Origin: Pandoraea captiosa | Lineage (GTDB): Bacteria > Pseudomonadota > Gammaproteobacteria > Burkholderiales > Burkholderiaceae | DNA length: 64,000 nt | Assembly: GCF_902459775.1 (NCBI RefSeq) | Contig: NZ_CABPSQ010000002.1 | Location: 868,001 to 932,000, forward strand | Reading direction: 5' to 3' | Shown here: positions 54,301 to 61,160 of the stretch, one piece after another | Layout of the letters: each line of letters begins with the position of its first letter | Position numbering within the stretch: position 1 is the first letter of the stretch | Made by a program: the position numbers and the translations under genes | The notes under the pieces: generated by a model | The model's database searches: none | What the model was told of the DNA's origin: nothing | The model's input: only the letters and a program-made list of their open reading frames with translations

Positions 54301-57242
54301 GCTCGACGGTGTCGGGCAACGCAGTGGGCGTGTCGGCCGGACGTGACCTCGTCGTGAGTGGTTCAACGGTCGTCGGCACGCAGGACGTCGCCTTGCAGGC
54401 GGGACGAGACGCGCGCATCGAGTCGGCACAGAACGAGAGCCAGAGTAGCTCGTTTTACGAGAAGAAGAGTTCTGGCCTGGGTTCGTCGGGTGGTGTGGGT
54501 ATTTCGTACGGCAAGAACGAGCAACGTGACCAGACCAACGACAGCAGCGTGACGCAGACGGGCAGCATGGTGGGCAGCCTGAACGGCAATGTCAGCATTG
54601 TGGCGGGCAACGACTTGCGGGTCAGAGGCAGCGACATCATGGCGGCCGGCGATATTACCGGCATCGGTCAGAACGTCACGATCGAATCGGCGCTCAACCA
54701 GCAGCATCATGACGAGACGCATGAGTTCAAGAGCTCCGGATTTACGCTGGCGGTGAAGTCGCCGGTGATCGATGCGGTGCAAAACGTGACGAATCAGGTC
54801 AAGGCAGCGGTGGACTCCGGCGGAGATGCGCGTGTCTCGGCGCTGCGTGGATATGCTGCGGCAAGTGGCGCTTATGGCGCTTACAACGAGGCTGCGCGAG
54901 CAGCGGATATGTTTGCGGATCCGAGTTCGAAGGCGAAGCCTGAGGCCAAGGTAGAACTGAGCTGGGGTTCGTCGAGCAGCAAGTCGACGTCGTCTGTCGA
55001 CTCGACGCAGAACGTGTCGAGCAACATCAGGTCGGGCGGCACGACGGCGTTTGTCGCCACTGGGGATGCGGCGTCGGGCAAGGGCAACGTCAACATCATC
55101 GGATCGAACATCGATGCGAAGGATGTCCTTCTGCAAGCCAACAATCAGGTCAATGTCCTGAGCAGCAAGGACACGGAGTCGACGCGCAGCGACAACGAGT
55201 CGAAGGGCGGCAGCTTTGGCGTTTCGTTTGGCACTAGTGGCTGGGGTGTATCGGCGTCGTTCTCGAAGTCCAACGGCGACGCCAACTCGGATTCGACGTT
55301 CCAGAACAACTCGCATATCAACGCGAGTAATACGGCGGTGATTGTGAGCGGCGGCGATACGAACATCGTCGGCGGCAATGTGAATGCGGACAAGGTGATT
55401 GCGCGTGTAGGGGGCGATCTGAACATCGCCAGCGTGCAGGACACGAGCGAGAGTTCGGCGCATCAGGAGAGTATGGGCGGCGGATTCAGCGCGAGCATGG
55501 GCGGCGCGTCGGGCAGCTTCAGCTATTCGCGCGGCAATGCGAGCGGCAACTACGCCGGTGTTGTTGAGCAATCGGGCATTCAGGCCGGGTCTGGCGGGTT
55601 CGACGTTGACGTCAAGGGCAATACGGATCTGAAGGGCGCATACATCGCCAGTACGGCAGATCCGTCGAAGAACCAACTGACGACGGGCACGCTGACGTTC
55701 TCCGACATTCAGAACCATTCCGACTACAGCGCGAACAGCTTTGGCTTTGGCGGCGGGGGCACGTTCGGCAACGGGGGCGCTAACGAGCGGACGACGGGGC
55801 CGAGTTCGGGCAAGAACACGGGTGGCATTGCACCCATGCTGCCGCAGTCGGAGAGCGGCAGCGAGCGAGGTGTGACGCGCAGCGGCGTGAGCGAAGGCAC
55901 GATCACGCTGACGAACGGCGCGAACCAGACGCAGGATCTCGCCAGTCTGAACCGGGACACGTCGAACCTGAACGAAACGGTAAACCGCACACCGGATTTG
56001 CAGAACCTGCTCAATGATCAGTCACGCCTGATGGCGGCGGCGACGGCGGCCGGGGAAGCGGTGGCGCGGGATATCGGGACGTATGCGGAAAAGAAGCGAG
56101 AGGCGGCGCAGAAGCTGGCCGATGCCACGACCGATCCGGAGTTGAAGGCGCAGTATCAGAAGGAAGCCGACAATTGGAAGGAGGGTGGTGACTACCGTGC
56201 GGCAATGCACGCGGCGGGAGGCGCGATCATCGCAGGCTTGGGAGGCGGCAATGCGCTTGGTGGTGCATTAGGCGCAGGATTGACATCGAAGCTTGGCGGG
56301 ACTCTGAACGAACTGAGCGAGAACATTCAGAAGGCCCGTCCGACGGGTAACGCCGATATCGATGAAGCGCTCGCGCAGATCGTAGCGACAGGGGTTGGTA
56401 CTGCGGTGGGGGCAGCGGTTGGTGGAAGTTCGGGGGCGTTCACCGGGTACAACGTTGATCGGTTTAACCGGCAGTTGCATCCGGATGAGAAGAAGGCTAT
56501 TCGAGCAAAAGCAAACGGTGACAAGGAGGAGGAACGACGACTTACACGTGCAGCATGTTATGCGGTCAAATGCTGGGCGGAATATGCCGAGGGAAGCGCG
56601 GAACGCAACCAGAACTATGTTAGTGATGTGGAAGCGGCGCAGTTGAAGGCGCAGTTGGATTGGGTTGAACAACAGAAAGTAGGCGGCCTTTTTGAATATA
56701 CGCCTTGGCAAAAGGTCGGCGATGCAATCAAACATGATCCTGCCGGAGTAGCAAAAGATGCCTCCAAAGTTGTCATGGGTGGTGTGACAGCGAAGACGGG
56801 TGCAGGATTTTGTACTACTGGTTTTGGATGTGCGGTTGGTTTGCCGATGGTGGCGTTTGGCCTGAGTGAGTTAAGCGAGGGTTCCAACGGGCTGTATAAA
56901 CGTTACAACGGCATTGATTCCCCTGGCCTGAATCCGCTACGCTACGGAGCCAACTACCTGAGCCCGACTTGGGGGGATTTGTCCTACGACGTGTTGAACT
57001 TTTCGGCCTCGCTGCTCGCCTTAAGGGTACCTGTTCCACTAAAAATGGGCGTTGCCGATGGTCTCAACCGTCCGGGATCCATGTTTAACGTGATGGTGCC
57101 TAAAATTAATAACAACACTCTAATTCCGATAACGAAGCAAGCAGCTCCCTACGGAACGACACAAGGTATTTTGATTTTTGGTGTGGGGTCGAAAGGGGTT
57201 GCCGTTATCGAAGATGCTCGTCGTGCCGGAGAAAGCAGATGA
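48321..57242 (+). CDS. Giant TpsA exoprotein, filamentous haemagglutinin/CdiA-like
   Basis: This 2,973-residue secreted beta-helical adhesin or toxin-delivery protein is exported by the TpsB partner. It begins with an extended signal peptide (about 1-44, ending VSVHA). The TPS domain (about 45-300) has NGNPNLARDQAARVILNQV and the ANSAGIMVDGGGFINTTRG variant of the NPNG motif. Hundreds of short beta-helix repeats follow (about 300-1250 and 1650-2450), with a non-repetitive insert around 1180-1640. Near 2450-2560 the repeats end, and helical and glycine-rich segments lead into a pretoxin region and an AT-richer C-terminus. The stop overlaps a small membrane-protein gene as ATGA. ATG 48321 fits the signal peptide. 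CDI function is inferred from architecture. Confidence 0.92.
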   Translation: MKSHVNRRAHGVPRGSRAEGGLQRAMVRALVLAQIIAPVSVHAQVVAAPGANAPNVVQTANGLQQVNITAPTAAGVSKNVYSQFDVPRQGVILNNSSTIVNTQQAGYVNGNPNLARDQAARVILNQVNSNSPSQLRGYLEVAGKAAQVVVANSAGIMVDGGGFINTTRGVLTTGTPIMGADGSLSGYQVNGGRLVIQGDGLNAANVDQVDLIARAVQVNAALHAKQLNVVTGTNRVDHETLSVQKTTADANAPDVALDVGQLGGMYAQRIFLVGTENGVGVSNKGVIAAQAGDLTLTTEGKLVTSGKTEATGDVLVNAKAGIDNQGSVYAGGRADVRTSGTLDNGGVLSAAGDLTAQAIAVTSHGTLGAGIDADGQPSLAGNLTLTASGKMTATGRNVARGDMSFLAGALDLSGSRTDASRNLSLTSQLGDIDLQRAIVTASNALSVRAVQGILNASGALSADTITLAALGRIDNADAQSVASTRLDVTGGRIDNQRGLFQSGGLLDVKGASLDNAGGRVASLSGDGTSVDIAGDLNNAGGTSASGAPGGVIGANGELSVRAGTVTNTAQIVAGTQLHVSAGRLDNTNGTLSGEQINATVDTTLTNRQGAISASTSTIRAAQLDNDHGLIDADTLSLAVSGEASNRSGEIRQYGDSVQSINVGGTLNNAAGTVASNARDLTVDVGALTNDQGKIRHLGAGSLTVLSSGDVTNLTGLLGSLGILKINAARIDNTGGELTAGNATWLTSTADIVNRNGAVYGTNGLTLSAASNVDNTAGSMQSGGAVSLRADGILTNTGGRISANGAHDTLSITAGSLANTSGQLTNAGDGETAVTAVRDVQNAAGTIGGNGKLTVDAATLSNVAGGRIVGGGDVLLGIAGALDNSAGQLFGGNSVTVTNATTRVANAGGTIESVGDVSLQVTSLDNGNGIIRSNRDIGVAGAMSGAGQMTAGRNLTFSAVGDYANTSANRLRADGTLTLTSTGRFTNDGVLSAPGTLDVRAAEFVNNANGAINASTTQLSASGLFSNSGSIGGDTVRLNASHFYNGYGVLGNDVQVNAVDIENNGTSAVIGGARRLALYASNSVANYDGALLYSTGDIEIARDGTRDGQGLLANQMALLTNRSANIVADGNLDIAARVINNSRTSIETQPGTPQSTTQSFGLYTAALPSGEQTLMHMSRTFPEWKWSAGRAPISSALLQALATPLTVDIPKSQVTNVDLAAKTFSLTKPLEESYEDATTQGKGPCDDHGQCESTTKTRDVGKNPTQYFNSLVDNGDSYRIVFWPDWDPNTMIRPDQAISRGDLGIDQRDYNEITRVVTTTRTRDELISASPEAKLQAQGSIRINADGGAINNQSSTMTAGRDLIRRATGGSVNDVGITLQETVTQTQTSTFYWHQKSGGDDDQVTVAYPVTPLPPTTLASLPAIAVGNQSVQSSGRNITVSSVDRSGNTVGSAGVTGGNATGTRLGNLSGTVANRQTLGSSAQAIPGLTLPRNALFQIRTAPGQTYLVATDPRFTEYGKFISSDYMLGELGLDPQKTQKRVGDGFYETQLVRDQITALTGKTLLAGYTSYLDEYTALLNNGVTYGKQFGLSVGVALSDAQMKQLTTDMVWLVSQEVTLPDGTVQSVLVPQVYLAQANTVDLTNTGALVSGGSVKLAATGDVKNSGQIVSDTATTILGDAIVNLGVIGSGGTTSLTSLGDIRNSGGRIGGKDVVVQAGRDLINESTTLTQTAGTDNGGSFTSSASATGIGAVGIISGSNSATAVAARDVTLNAGAIASDGAVVVAAGRDINANTLTVGQSQTVGTTDGQNGGRDVIVQNVGSAISAGGNLTTVSGRDTTLSGTTVAAGGNATVLAGNDVTVTAVKDSHTHDERSFGGSLQYTKSSLDEAVNGASVSAGNHVLIGAGQASAVGGVLGTYQITPVVASSGTGNLSVLGSSVSSQGNGTIALAATGDVNIGTVTQTHDSQKWQHDSSSGFLSKTEETSSSSSHQTIAVGSTVSGNAVGVSAGRDLVVSGSTVVGTQDVALQAGRDARIESAQNESQSSSFYEKKSSGLGSSGGVGISYGKNEQRDQTNDSSVTQTGSMVGSLNGNVSIVAGNDLRVRGSDIMAAGDITGIGQNVTIESALNQQHHDETHEFKSSGFTLAVKSPVIDAVQNVTNQVKAAVDSGGDARVSALRGYAAASGAYGAYNEAARAADMFADPSSKAKPEAKVELSWGSSSSKSTSSVDSTQNVSSNIRSGGTTAFVATGDAASGKGNVNIIGSNIDAKDVLLQANNQVNVLSSKDTESTRSDNESKGGSFGVSFGTSGWGVSASFSKSNGDANSDSTFQNNSHINASNTAVIVSGGDTNIVGGNVNADKVIARVGGDLNIASVQDTSESSAHQESMGGGFSASMGGASGSFSYSRGNASGNYAGVVEQSGIQAGSGGFDVDVKGNTDLKGAYIASTADPSKNQLTTGTLTFSDIQNHSDYSANSFGFGGGGTFGNGGANERTTGPSSGKNTGGIAPMLPQSESGSERGVTRSGVSEGTITLTNGANQTQDLASLNRDTSNLNETVNRTPDLQNLLNDQSRLMAAATAAGEAVARDIGTYAEKKREAAQKLADATTDPELKAQYQKEADNWKEGGDYRAAMHAAGGAIIAGLGGGNALGGALGAGLTSKLGGTLNELSENIQKARPTGNADIDEALAQIVATGVGTAVGAAVGGSSGAFTGYNVDRFNRQLHPDEKKAIRAKANGDKEEERRLTRAACYAVKCWAEYAEGSAERNQNYVSDVEAAQLKAQLDWVEQQKVGGLFEYTPWQKVGDAIKHDPAGVAKDASKVVMGGVTAKTGAGFCTTGFGCAVGLPMVAFGLSELSEGSNGLYKRYNGIDSPGLNPLRYGANYLSPTWGDLSYDVLNFSASLLALRVPVPLKMGVADGLNRPGSMFNVMVPKINNNTLIPITKQAAPYGTTQGILIFGVGSKGVAVIEDARRAGESR
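56545..57242 (+). other. Candidate toxin-delivery C-terminal module of the TpsA protein
   Basis: From about residue 2743 (AACYAVKCWAEYAEGSAER) to 2973 the sequence leaves the repeat architecture and base composition falls: 57121-57180 is 25/60 GC by direct count, against more than 60% in most of the gene. I do not see a VENN or ELYN motif, but the position matches CdiA-CT modules. It includes a hydrophobic stretch (CAVGLPMVAFGLSEL) and a GSNGLYKRYNGIDSPGLNPL segment that vaguely recalls DUF4225-type modules. Toxin activity is not recognisable from sequence. Confidence 0.6.
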
Positions 57243-57517
57243 ATTGGCGAAGGGCTTATTCAACTTTTCAAATTTGGTTTGTTGTGTGTCTTGCATCGGC
57301 GTTTGGTGCTGGATTCTGGTCGTTCCTGATCGCAGGCGTTTGTAGAGTTGCTTTCGGTCTCGAAGAACGAGTGTCTATGACGCTGATTTTTCTCCCGTTC
57401 GCTGTCGTTTCCTTCTGTGTTTTTGTGAAGTACTTGCCGAAGCCGCTAAGAAAAGCAGGGATGCTGAGCGATGATCCGAAGACACTTGGACCTTGGTTTA
57501 ACTCTGATGGGAACTAG
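57239..57517 (+). CDS. Small two-helix membrane protein, candidate CDI immunity protein
   Basis: This 92-residue protein begins at an ATG that overlaps the exoprotein stop as ATGA, the classic arrangement of a cdiA-CT/cdiI pair. Two membrane helices are apparent (about residues 9-33, IWFVVCLASAFGAGFWSF region, and 45-64, MTLIFLPFAVVSFCVFVKYL), with a short polar C-terminal tail. GC content is low (57241-57300 is 25/60). A membrane-embedded partner suggests a toxin that acts at or on the inner membrane. No family is recognised. The immunity role is inference from position, size and composition. Confidence 0.7.
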   Translation: MNWRRAYSTFQIWFVVCLASAFGAGFWSFLIAGVCRVAFGLEERVSMTLIFLPFAVVSFCVFVKYLPKPLRKAGMLSDDPKTLGPWFNSDGN

Positions 57518-57642
57518 TACAGCGCGTGAAGGGGATTTCGAAAAGTAAACGCTTTTTTGCGTTGCGGAGGTATGCGTGGCGAATGGTGCGGTGGGAGGCT
57601 TGACCAGGCTAAGGGAACGCTGAGCCCCTTACTGTGGGTAAC

Positions 57643-57708
57643 ACGCCCGAAACCAAAGTGGAGCTGAATCAGGTTCGTCGAGCAGTAAGTCTACGTCGAC
57701 GTTTGTCG
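57643..57708 (+). pseudogene. Decayed fragment homologous to an internal segment of the TpsA gene
   Basis: 57671-57698 matches 54965-54992 inside the exoprotein gene at 25 of 28 positions. The similarity extends left to about 57643 (gaaaccaaagtggagctgaa against gaggccaaggtagaactgag) with one 1-nt deletion, and right with a 3-nt insertion. The matching codons are residues about 2208-2226 (EAKVELSWGSSSSKSTSSV). The 1-nt deletion breaks the frame. It looks like the remains of a former second exoprotein copy or displaced C-terminal module. Confidence 0.7.
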
Positions 57709-57727
57709 GTCTCTCCATATTCGCCGC

Positions 57728-58606
57728 TCACGGACACGCGCCCGAATGCACCTCCGCCAACAAATCCAAGAACAAGTCCAGCGCCCGAGTTCTCGGCCGT
57801 GACGCTTCCGTGATTGCGCTGATCGCGTTCTCGTACTCCGGCCCCGACGGTACTCTCACCACAGCATGACGTTTCGCGAACGATGCGGCGTAATACTGCG
57901 GCAGCAACCCTACGTAATGCCCGGAGAGCACCAGCATCGCCACCGCTTCCAAGCCGGACGCCGTCGGCCCACGCGTCAGTCCCAGGGTATTGAGCGCTTC
58001 GTGCACGAACGGCTGCGTCCGATAGACCAGCGGCAACGTCGACGCTTCCTTCACGCGATGCTTCGCCACGTATAACTGGTGACGCTCGATAAACAGTGGC
58101 TGATAGTGAAACCCGGCCTCACGCCGGTACATCCCGCGTATCGCGATTTGCACACGACGCTCGCGCAACGCCAGATCGAGTTCGTTGAACGTCATCACCG
58201 TCAGTTCGACTTTCACGTCCGGCGCTTGTGTCTTAAGTGCATCCAACGCTTCGGGAATATGACACCCCACATCCGACAGGATGTGCTCGACCATCCCGAT
58301 CGACAGCGTGCCCGACAGCACGCCACGTACGGCATCGATTTCCGGACGAATCCGCTCCAGCGACTTCAACGCGTCGCGGGCCAACTCCAGCGCAACTTTG
58401 CCCGCATGCGTGAGCACGAAGCCGGACGGGCCACGCTCGCACAGTCGCGTGCCCAGCGTTTCCTCGACCTCGCGGATATGTCGGCTGATCGACGCCTTCG
58501 ACATGTTCAACTGCTTCTCGGCCGCCGCAAAGCCACTCGCCTGCGCCACTGCGCAAAAAATGCGTAACGAGCGAAGGTCTCGCTCGCTGAACTCCCGATT
58601 TGCCAT
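57728..58606 (-). CDS. LysR-family regulator of the ureohydrolase/ABC operon
   Basis: This 292-residue LTTR has its HTH at about residues 9-68 (FAAAEKQLNMSKASISRHIREVE) and effector domain at about 95-285. MSKASISRHIRE is an uncommon recognition helix shared by a group of LTTRs next to amino-acid ABC operons. I chose ATG 58606 because GGGGACGAG precedes it; an ATG pair at 58645-58648 has a poorer RBS. It is divergent from the ABC/ureohydrolase operon, and LTTR-type dyads lie in the shared gap. Confidence 0.85.
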   Translation of the reverse strand: MANREFSERDLRSLRIFCAVAQASGFAAAEKQLNMSKASISRHIREVEETLGTRLCERGPSGFVLTHAGKVALELARDALKSLERIRPEIDAVRGVLSGTLSIGMVEHILSDVGCHIPEALDALKTQAPDVKVELTVMTFNELDLALRERRVQIAIRGMYRREAGFHYQPLFIERHQLYVAKHRVKEASTLPLVYRTQPFVHEALNTLGLTRGPTASGLEAVAMLVLSGHYVGLLPQYYAASFAKRHAVVRVPSGPEYENAISAITEASRPRTRALDLFLDLLAEVHSGACP

Positions 58607-58749
58607 CGCCTCGTCCCCAATCGCGTCCGTCACTGCCCGATACATCATCGTCCGTAAGGCAAGCTCACACGCCTCACAGCACCCTCATCGCACAGGCCAG
58701 AATTCGCGCTGAACGCCTCACAAACCATTGCCATGCGCGGTGCACAAAA

Positions 58750-58768
58750 GGTTTCATTTTTTGAAACC
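58750..58768. promoter_or_regulatory. LysR-type dyad upstream of the ABC/ureohydrolase operon
   Basis: ggtttca (58750-58756) and tgaaacc (58762-58768) are exact complements separated by ttttt, and include T58752-N11-A58764. A second, smaller dyad atcat-ttttc-atgat follows at 58783-58797. A possible -10 TACATT lies at 58811-58816; it would place the first dyad near -64. Confidence 0.6.
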
Positions 58769-58895
58769 ATACCAATAAAAAAATCATTTTTCATGATCTT
58801 TTTGCCCGCATACATTGGGTTTCAGAGGCGCACGACACCGGTCACTGCCGGACGCGCCCGTCGGAACACCCAACCCACATGACGCGAGGCAAGCT

Positions 58896-59756
58896 ATGAA
58901 GACCTGGTCCAGACGATCCTTTGTAAAGGCGACGCTTGCTTCGAGCGCCGCACTGGCGCTGCCGACGGTGCCGTCGCTGGCCTTTGCCGAAGGCGGCACG
59001 CTTGCCGACATCAAGAAGCGCGGCAAGCTGACCGTGGGCACCGAAGCGGCATACGAACCGTTCGAATTCGTCGAAAACGGACAAGTGGTCGGGTATGGGC
59101 ACGACGTGCTCGAACTGATGGCCGCGAAACTCGGCGTCAAGCTCGAACAAATGAACCTGCCGTTCCAGGGGTTGCTCCCGGGCCTCATGTCCCACAAGTT
59201 CGACTTCGTGGCGACAAGCGTGGGCATCACCCCCGAGCGCGCCAAACGCTTCGCGTTCAGCCAGCCCGTCGGCGTGGTGCGCTCGGTGCTGATGGTGCGA
59301 ACCGACGAGACCGCCATCAAGGGCGATATGGACATCGCGGGCAAGACCATCGGCACGCAAATGGGCTCGTCGTCGCAACCGGTGGCCGACGAGTTCGAAA
59401 AGGAACTCAAGGCGAAGACGGGTAAGGGCTACGCCGGCACGCGGCTTTACCAGGCGTATCCGGATGTCTCGAACGCGCTCGCCAACAAGACCATCGACGT
59501 GGCGCTGATGCCGTCGAACATCGCTGCGGTGCAAATGCGCAAACAACCGAACGCGTTTCGCATCGCCGGGACCATCGGTCAGCCGAAGCTGCTCGCGTGG
59601 GTGGCCAATCCGAACGATCTCGAAATCCGCAAGTTCATCAACGATTCGCTCGACGAGTTCCGCGCCAACGGCAAGCTCGCCGCATTGCAGCAGAAGTGGT
59701 TCGGCGGCCCGATGGATACGCCGCGCGAGAACTACCTGCCGCAAGGCGCCATCTGA
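58896..59756 (+). CDS. ABC transporter substrate-binding protein, polar amino acid type, Tat-exported
   Basis: This 286-residue periplasmic binding protein of SBP family 3 has a twin-arginine signal (WSRRSFVKATLAS then a hydrophobic core ending near AFAEGG). The mature protein begins with LADIKKRGKLTVGTEAAYEPFEF, the standard amino-acid-binding opening; the aromatic/Arg positions of the ligand cleft are in YEPFEFVENGQVVGYGHDVL and GLMSHKFDFVATSVGITPERAKRF. It is the first gene of the operon, with permeases, ureohydrolase, ATPase and RidA. The ligand is probably a guanidino or other cationic amino compound, judged from the ureohydrolase. Confidence 0.9.
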   Translation: MKTWSRRSFVKATLASSAALALPTVPSLAFAEGGTLADIKKRGKLTVGTEAAYEPFEFVENGQVVGYGHDVLELMAAKLGVKLEQMNLPFQGLLPGLMSHKFDFVATSVGITPERAKRFAFSQPVGVVRSVLMVRTDETAIKGDMDIAGKTIGTQMGSSSQPVADEFEKELKAKTGKGYAGTRLYQAYPDVSNALANKTIDVALMPSNIAAVQMRKQPNAFRIAGTIGQPKLLAWVANPNDLEIRKFINDSLDEFRANGKLAALQQKWFGGPMDTPRENYLPQGAI

Positions 59757-59767
59757 CGGCGGCCGCC

Positions 59768-60457
59768 ATGTTCAACTGGCCCGGCATGGAACAGATGCGA
59801 GGCGTGCTCCAGCCGTTCATCGAAGGCGTGGTATCAGGCACGGCAATCACGCTCGCCGCCTCCGCAGGCGCCTTCATCATCGGTCTGGGGCTCGGGATCG
59901 TGCTGCTGCTCGCGCGCATCTCGCCGCTCGCACCCCTGCGCTCGTTCGTCGTGTTGTGGGTCAGTCTCATTCGCGGCACGCCCGCGCTGATCCACATGCT
60001 GATCGCGTACTACATGGTCCCGGCCATGTTCGATATCTCGATCTCGCCGATCACCGCTGGCGTGGCGGCGCTCGCATGCAACACCAGCGCTTACATCGTC
60101 GAGATCCTGCGCGGCGCGCTCGGCACGATCTCTTACGGACAACGCGCGGCCGCGTACGCGATGGGCATGCGCGCCCCGCAAGTCTGGCGTCACGTGCTGC
60201 TGCCGCAGGTCATCTATCGCGCGATTCCGCCGCTTACCAGCGAGTTCACGATTCTGCTCAAGGCGTCGTCGCTGATGTCGATCATCGCCGTGCCGGAACT
60301 GGCGACGGTCGCGCGCAATGCCACCTTGCAAACGGATTTGCCGTTGCAGGTCTTCGCGATCACGGCGGCCGTGTACTTCGTGCTTCTGTTCTGCATTTCG
60401 GCCGCGTCGCGAGTCTGCGAGCGCCGCGTCTCCAGGATGCTGCCCCATGGCCATTGA
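59768..60457 (+). CDS. ABC transporter permease, HisM/GlnP type (first)
   Basis: This 229-residue inner-membrane permease has five predicted helices. The amino-acid permease signature is visible: FVVLWVSLIRGTPALIHMLI near residues 58-77, and the EAA loop RAAAYAMGMRAPQVWRHVLLPQVIYRAIPP region near 130-160. The ATG at 59768 lies 11 bp after the binding-protein stop. It forms a heterodimer with the next gene, which it overlaps by 11 bp. Confidence 0.9.
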   Translation: MFNWPGMEQMRGVLQPFIEGVVSGTAITLAASAGAFIIGLGLGIVLLLARISPLAPLRSFVVLWVSLIRGTPALIHMLIAYYMVPAMFDISISPITAGVAALACNTSAYIVEILRGALGTISYGQRAAAYAMGMRAPQVWRHVLLPQVIYRAIPPLTSEFTILLKASSLMSIIAVPELATVARNATLQTDLPLQVFAITAAVYFVLLFCISAASRVCERRVSRMLPHGH

Positions 60458-61160
60458 TTTTTCCATCGTACGGGAAGCGATTCCCGTGCTGCTCGAAGGC
60501 CTGCGCATTACCGCGCTGGTGAGCGTCGTGGGCATACCGATCGGTGTCGTGATCGGGATTGCGGCGGCCTACGCGGCGCAGTCGCGCACGCTGTTGCGTC
60601 CCATCGCACTGGCGTACGTCGAGCTGGTACGCAACATCCCCTACCTGATCCTCGTCTACCTGTCGTTCTTCGGATTGCCGAAGCTCGGTGTGAGTGCGTC
60701 CGCCATGACCGTCGCCGTGGGGTGTACGGCCTTCTACACCGGTGGCTACTTCTGCGAAATCCTGCGCGCGGCACTGCGCAGCGTCGCACGCGGACAAACG
60801 CACGCGGCGCTCTCGCTGGGCATGACTTACTGGCAGACGCAGCGCCACATCATTGCGCCGCAATTGTTCGGCTTCCTCATTCCGCCAACGACCAGCCTCG
60901 TCATCATGATGTTCAAGGACTCGGCGATCTTCTCGGTGATGAGCCTGCCGGAGATGACCTATCAAAGCAATCTGCTCACCGCCAACACCTTCGCTTACGT
61001 CGAAGTGCTCGGCACCACGGCATTGATCTACTGGCTCAGCAGCGTCTTGCTGGCCGGTGTTGGGCGACGTCTGGAAAACGTTGTCGGGCGACGTACCCGC
61101 ACACCCGACGTGGCTCCCCTCTCGACACTCCCCGCCAAAGGAAAAGGACAACTTTCATGA
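60447..61160 (+). CDS. ABC transporter permease, HisQ/GltK type (second)
   Basis: This 237-residue permease is homologous to its upstream neighbour: helix pair with ALAYVELVRNIPYLILVYLS (about residues 53-72) and EAA loop HAALSLGMTYWQTQRHIIAP (about 118-137). ATG 60447 lies inside the end of the first permease gene (overlap 11 bp), implying translational coupling. With the first permease, the binding protein and the ATPase at 62113 it completes an amino-acid-type importer. Confidence 0.9.
   Translation: MAIDFSIVREAIPVLLEGLRITALVSVVGIPIGVVIGIAAAYAAQSRTLLRPIALAYVELVRNIPYLILVYLSFFGLPKLGVSASAMTVAVGCTAFYTGGYFCEILRAALRSVARGQTHAALSLGMTYWQTQRHIIAPQLFGFLIPPTTSLVIMMFKDSAIFSVMSLPEMTYQSNLLTANTFAYVEVLGTTALIYWLSSVLLAGVGRRLENVVGRRTRTPDVAPLSTLPAKGKGQLS

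Noticed and set aside
48321-57242. Several 150-450-codon minus-strand frames opposite the exoprotein gene
   Set aside because: They mirror the periodic repeats of the exoprotein and lack start signals and family similarity.
57540-57600. Possible terminator (aacgc-ttttt-tgcgtt) after the immunity candidate
   Set aside because: The stem is only five base pairs and the T-run is in the loop instead of after the stem.
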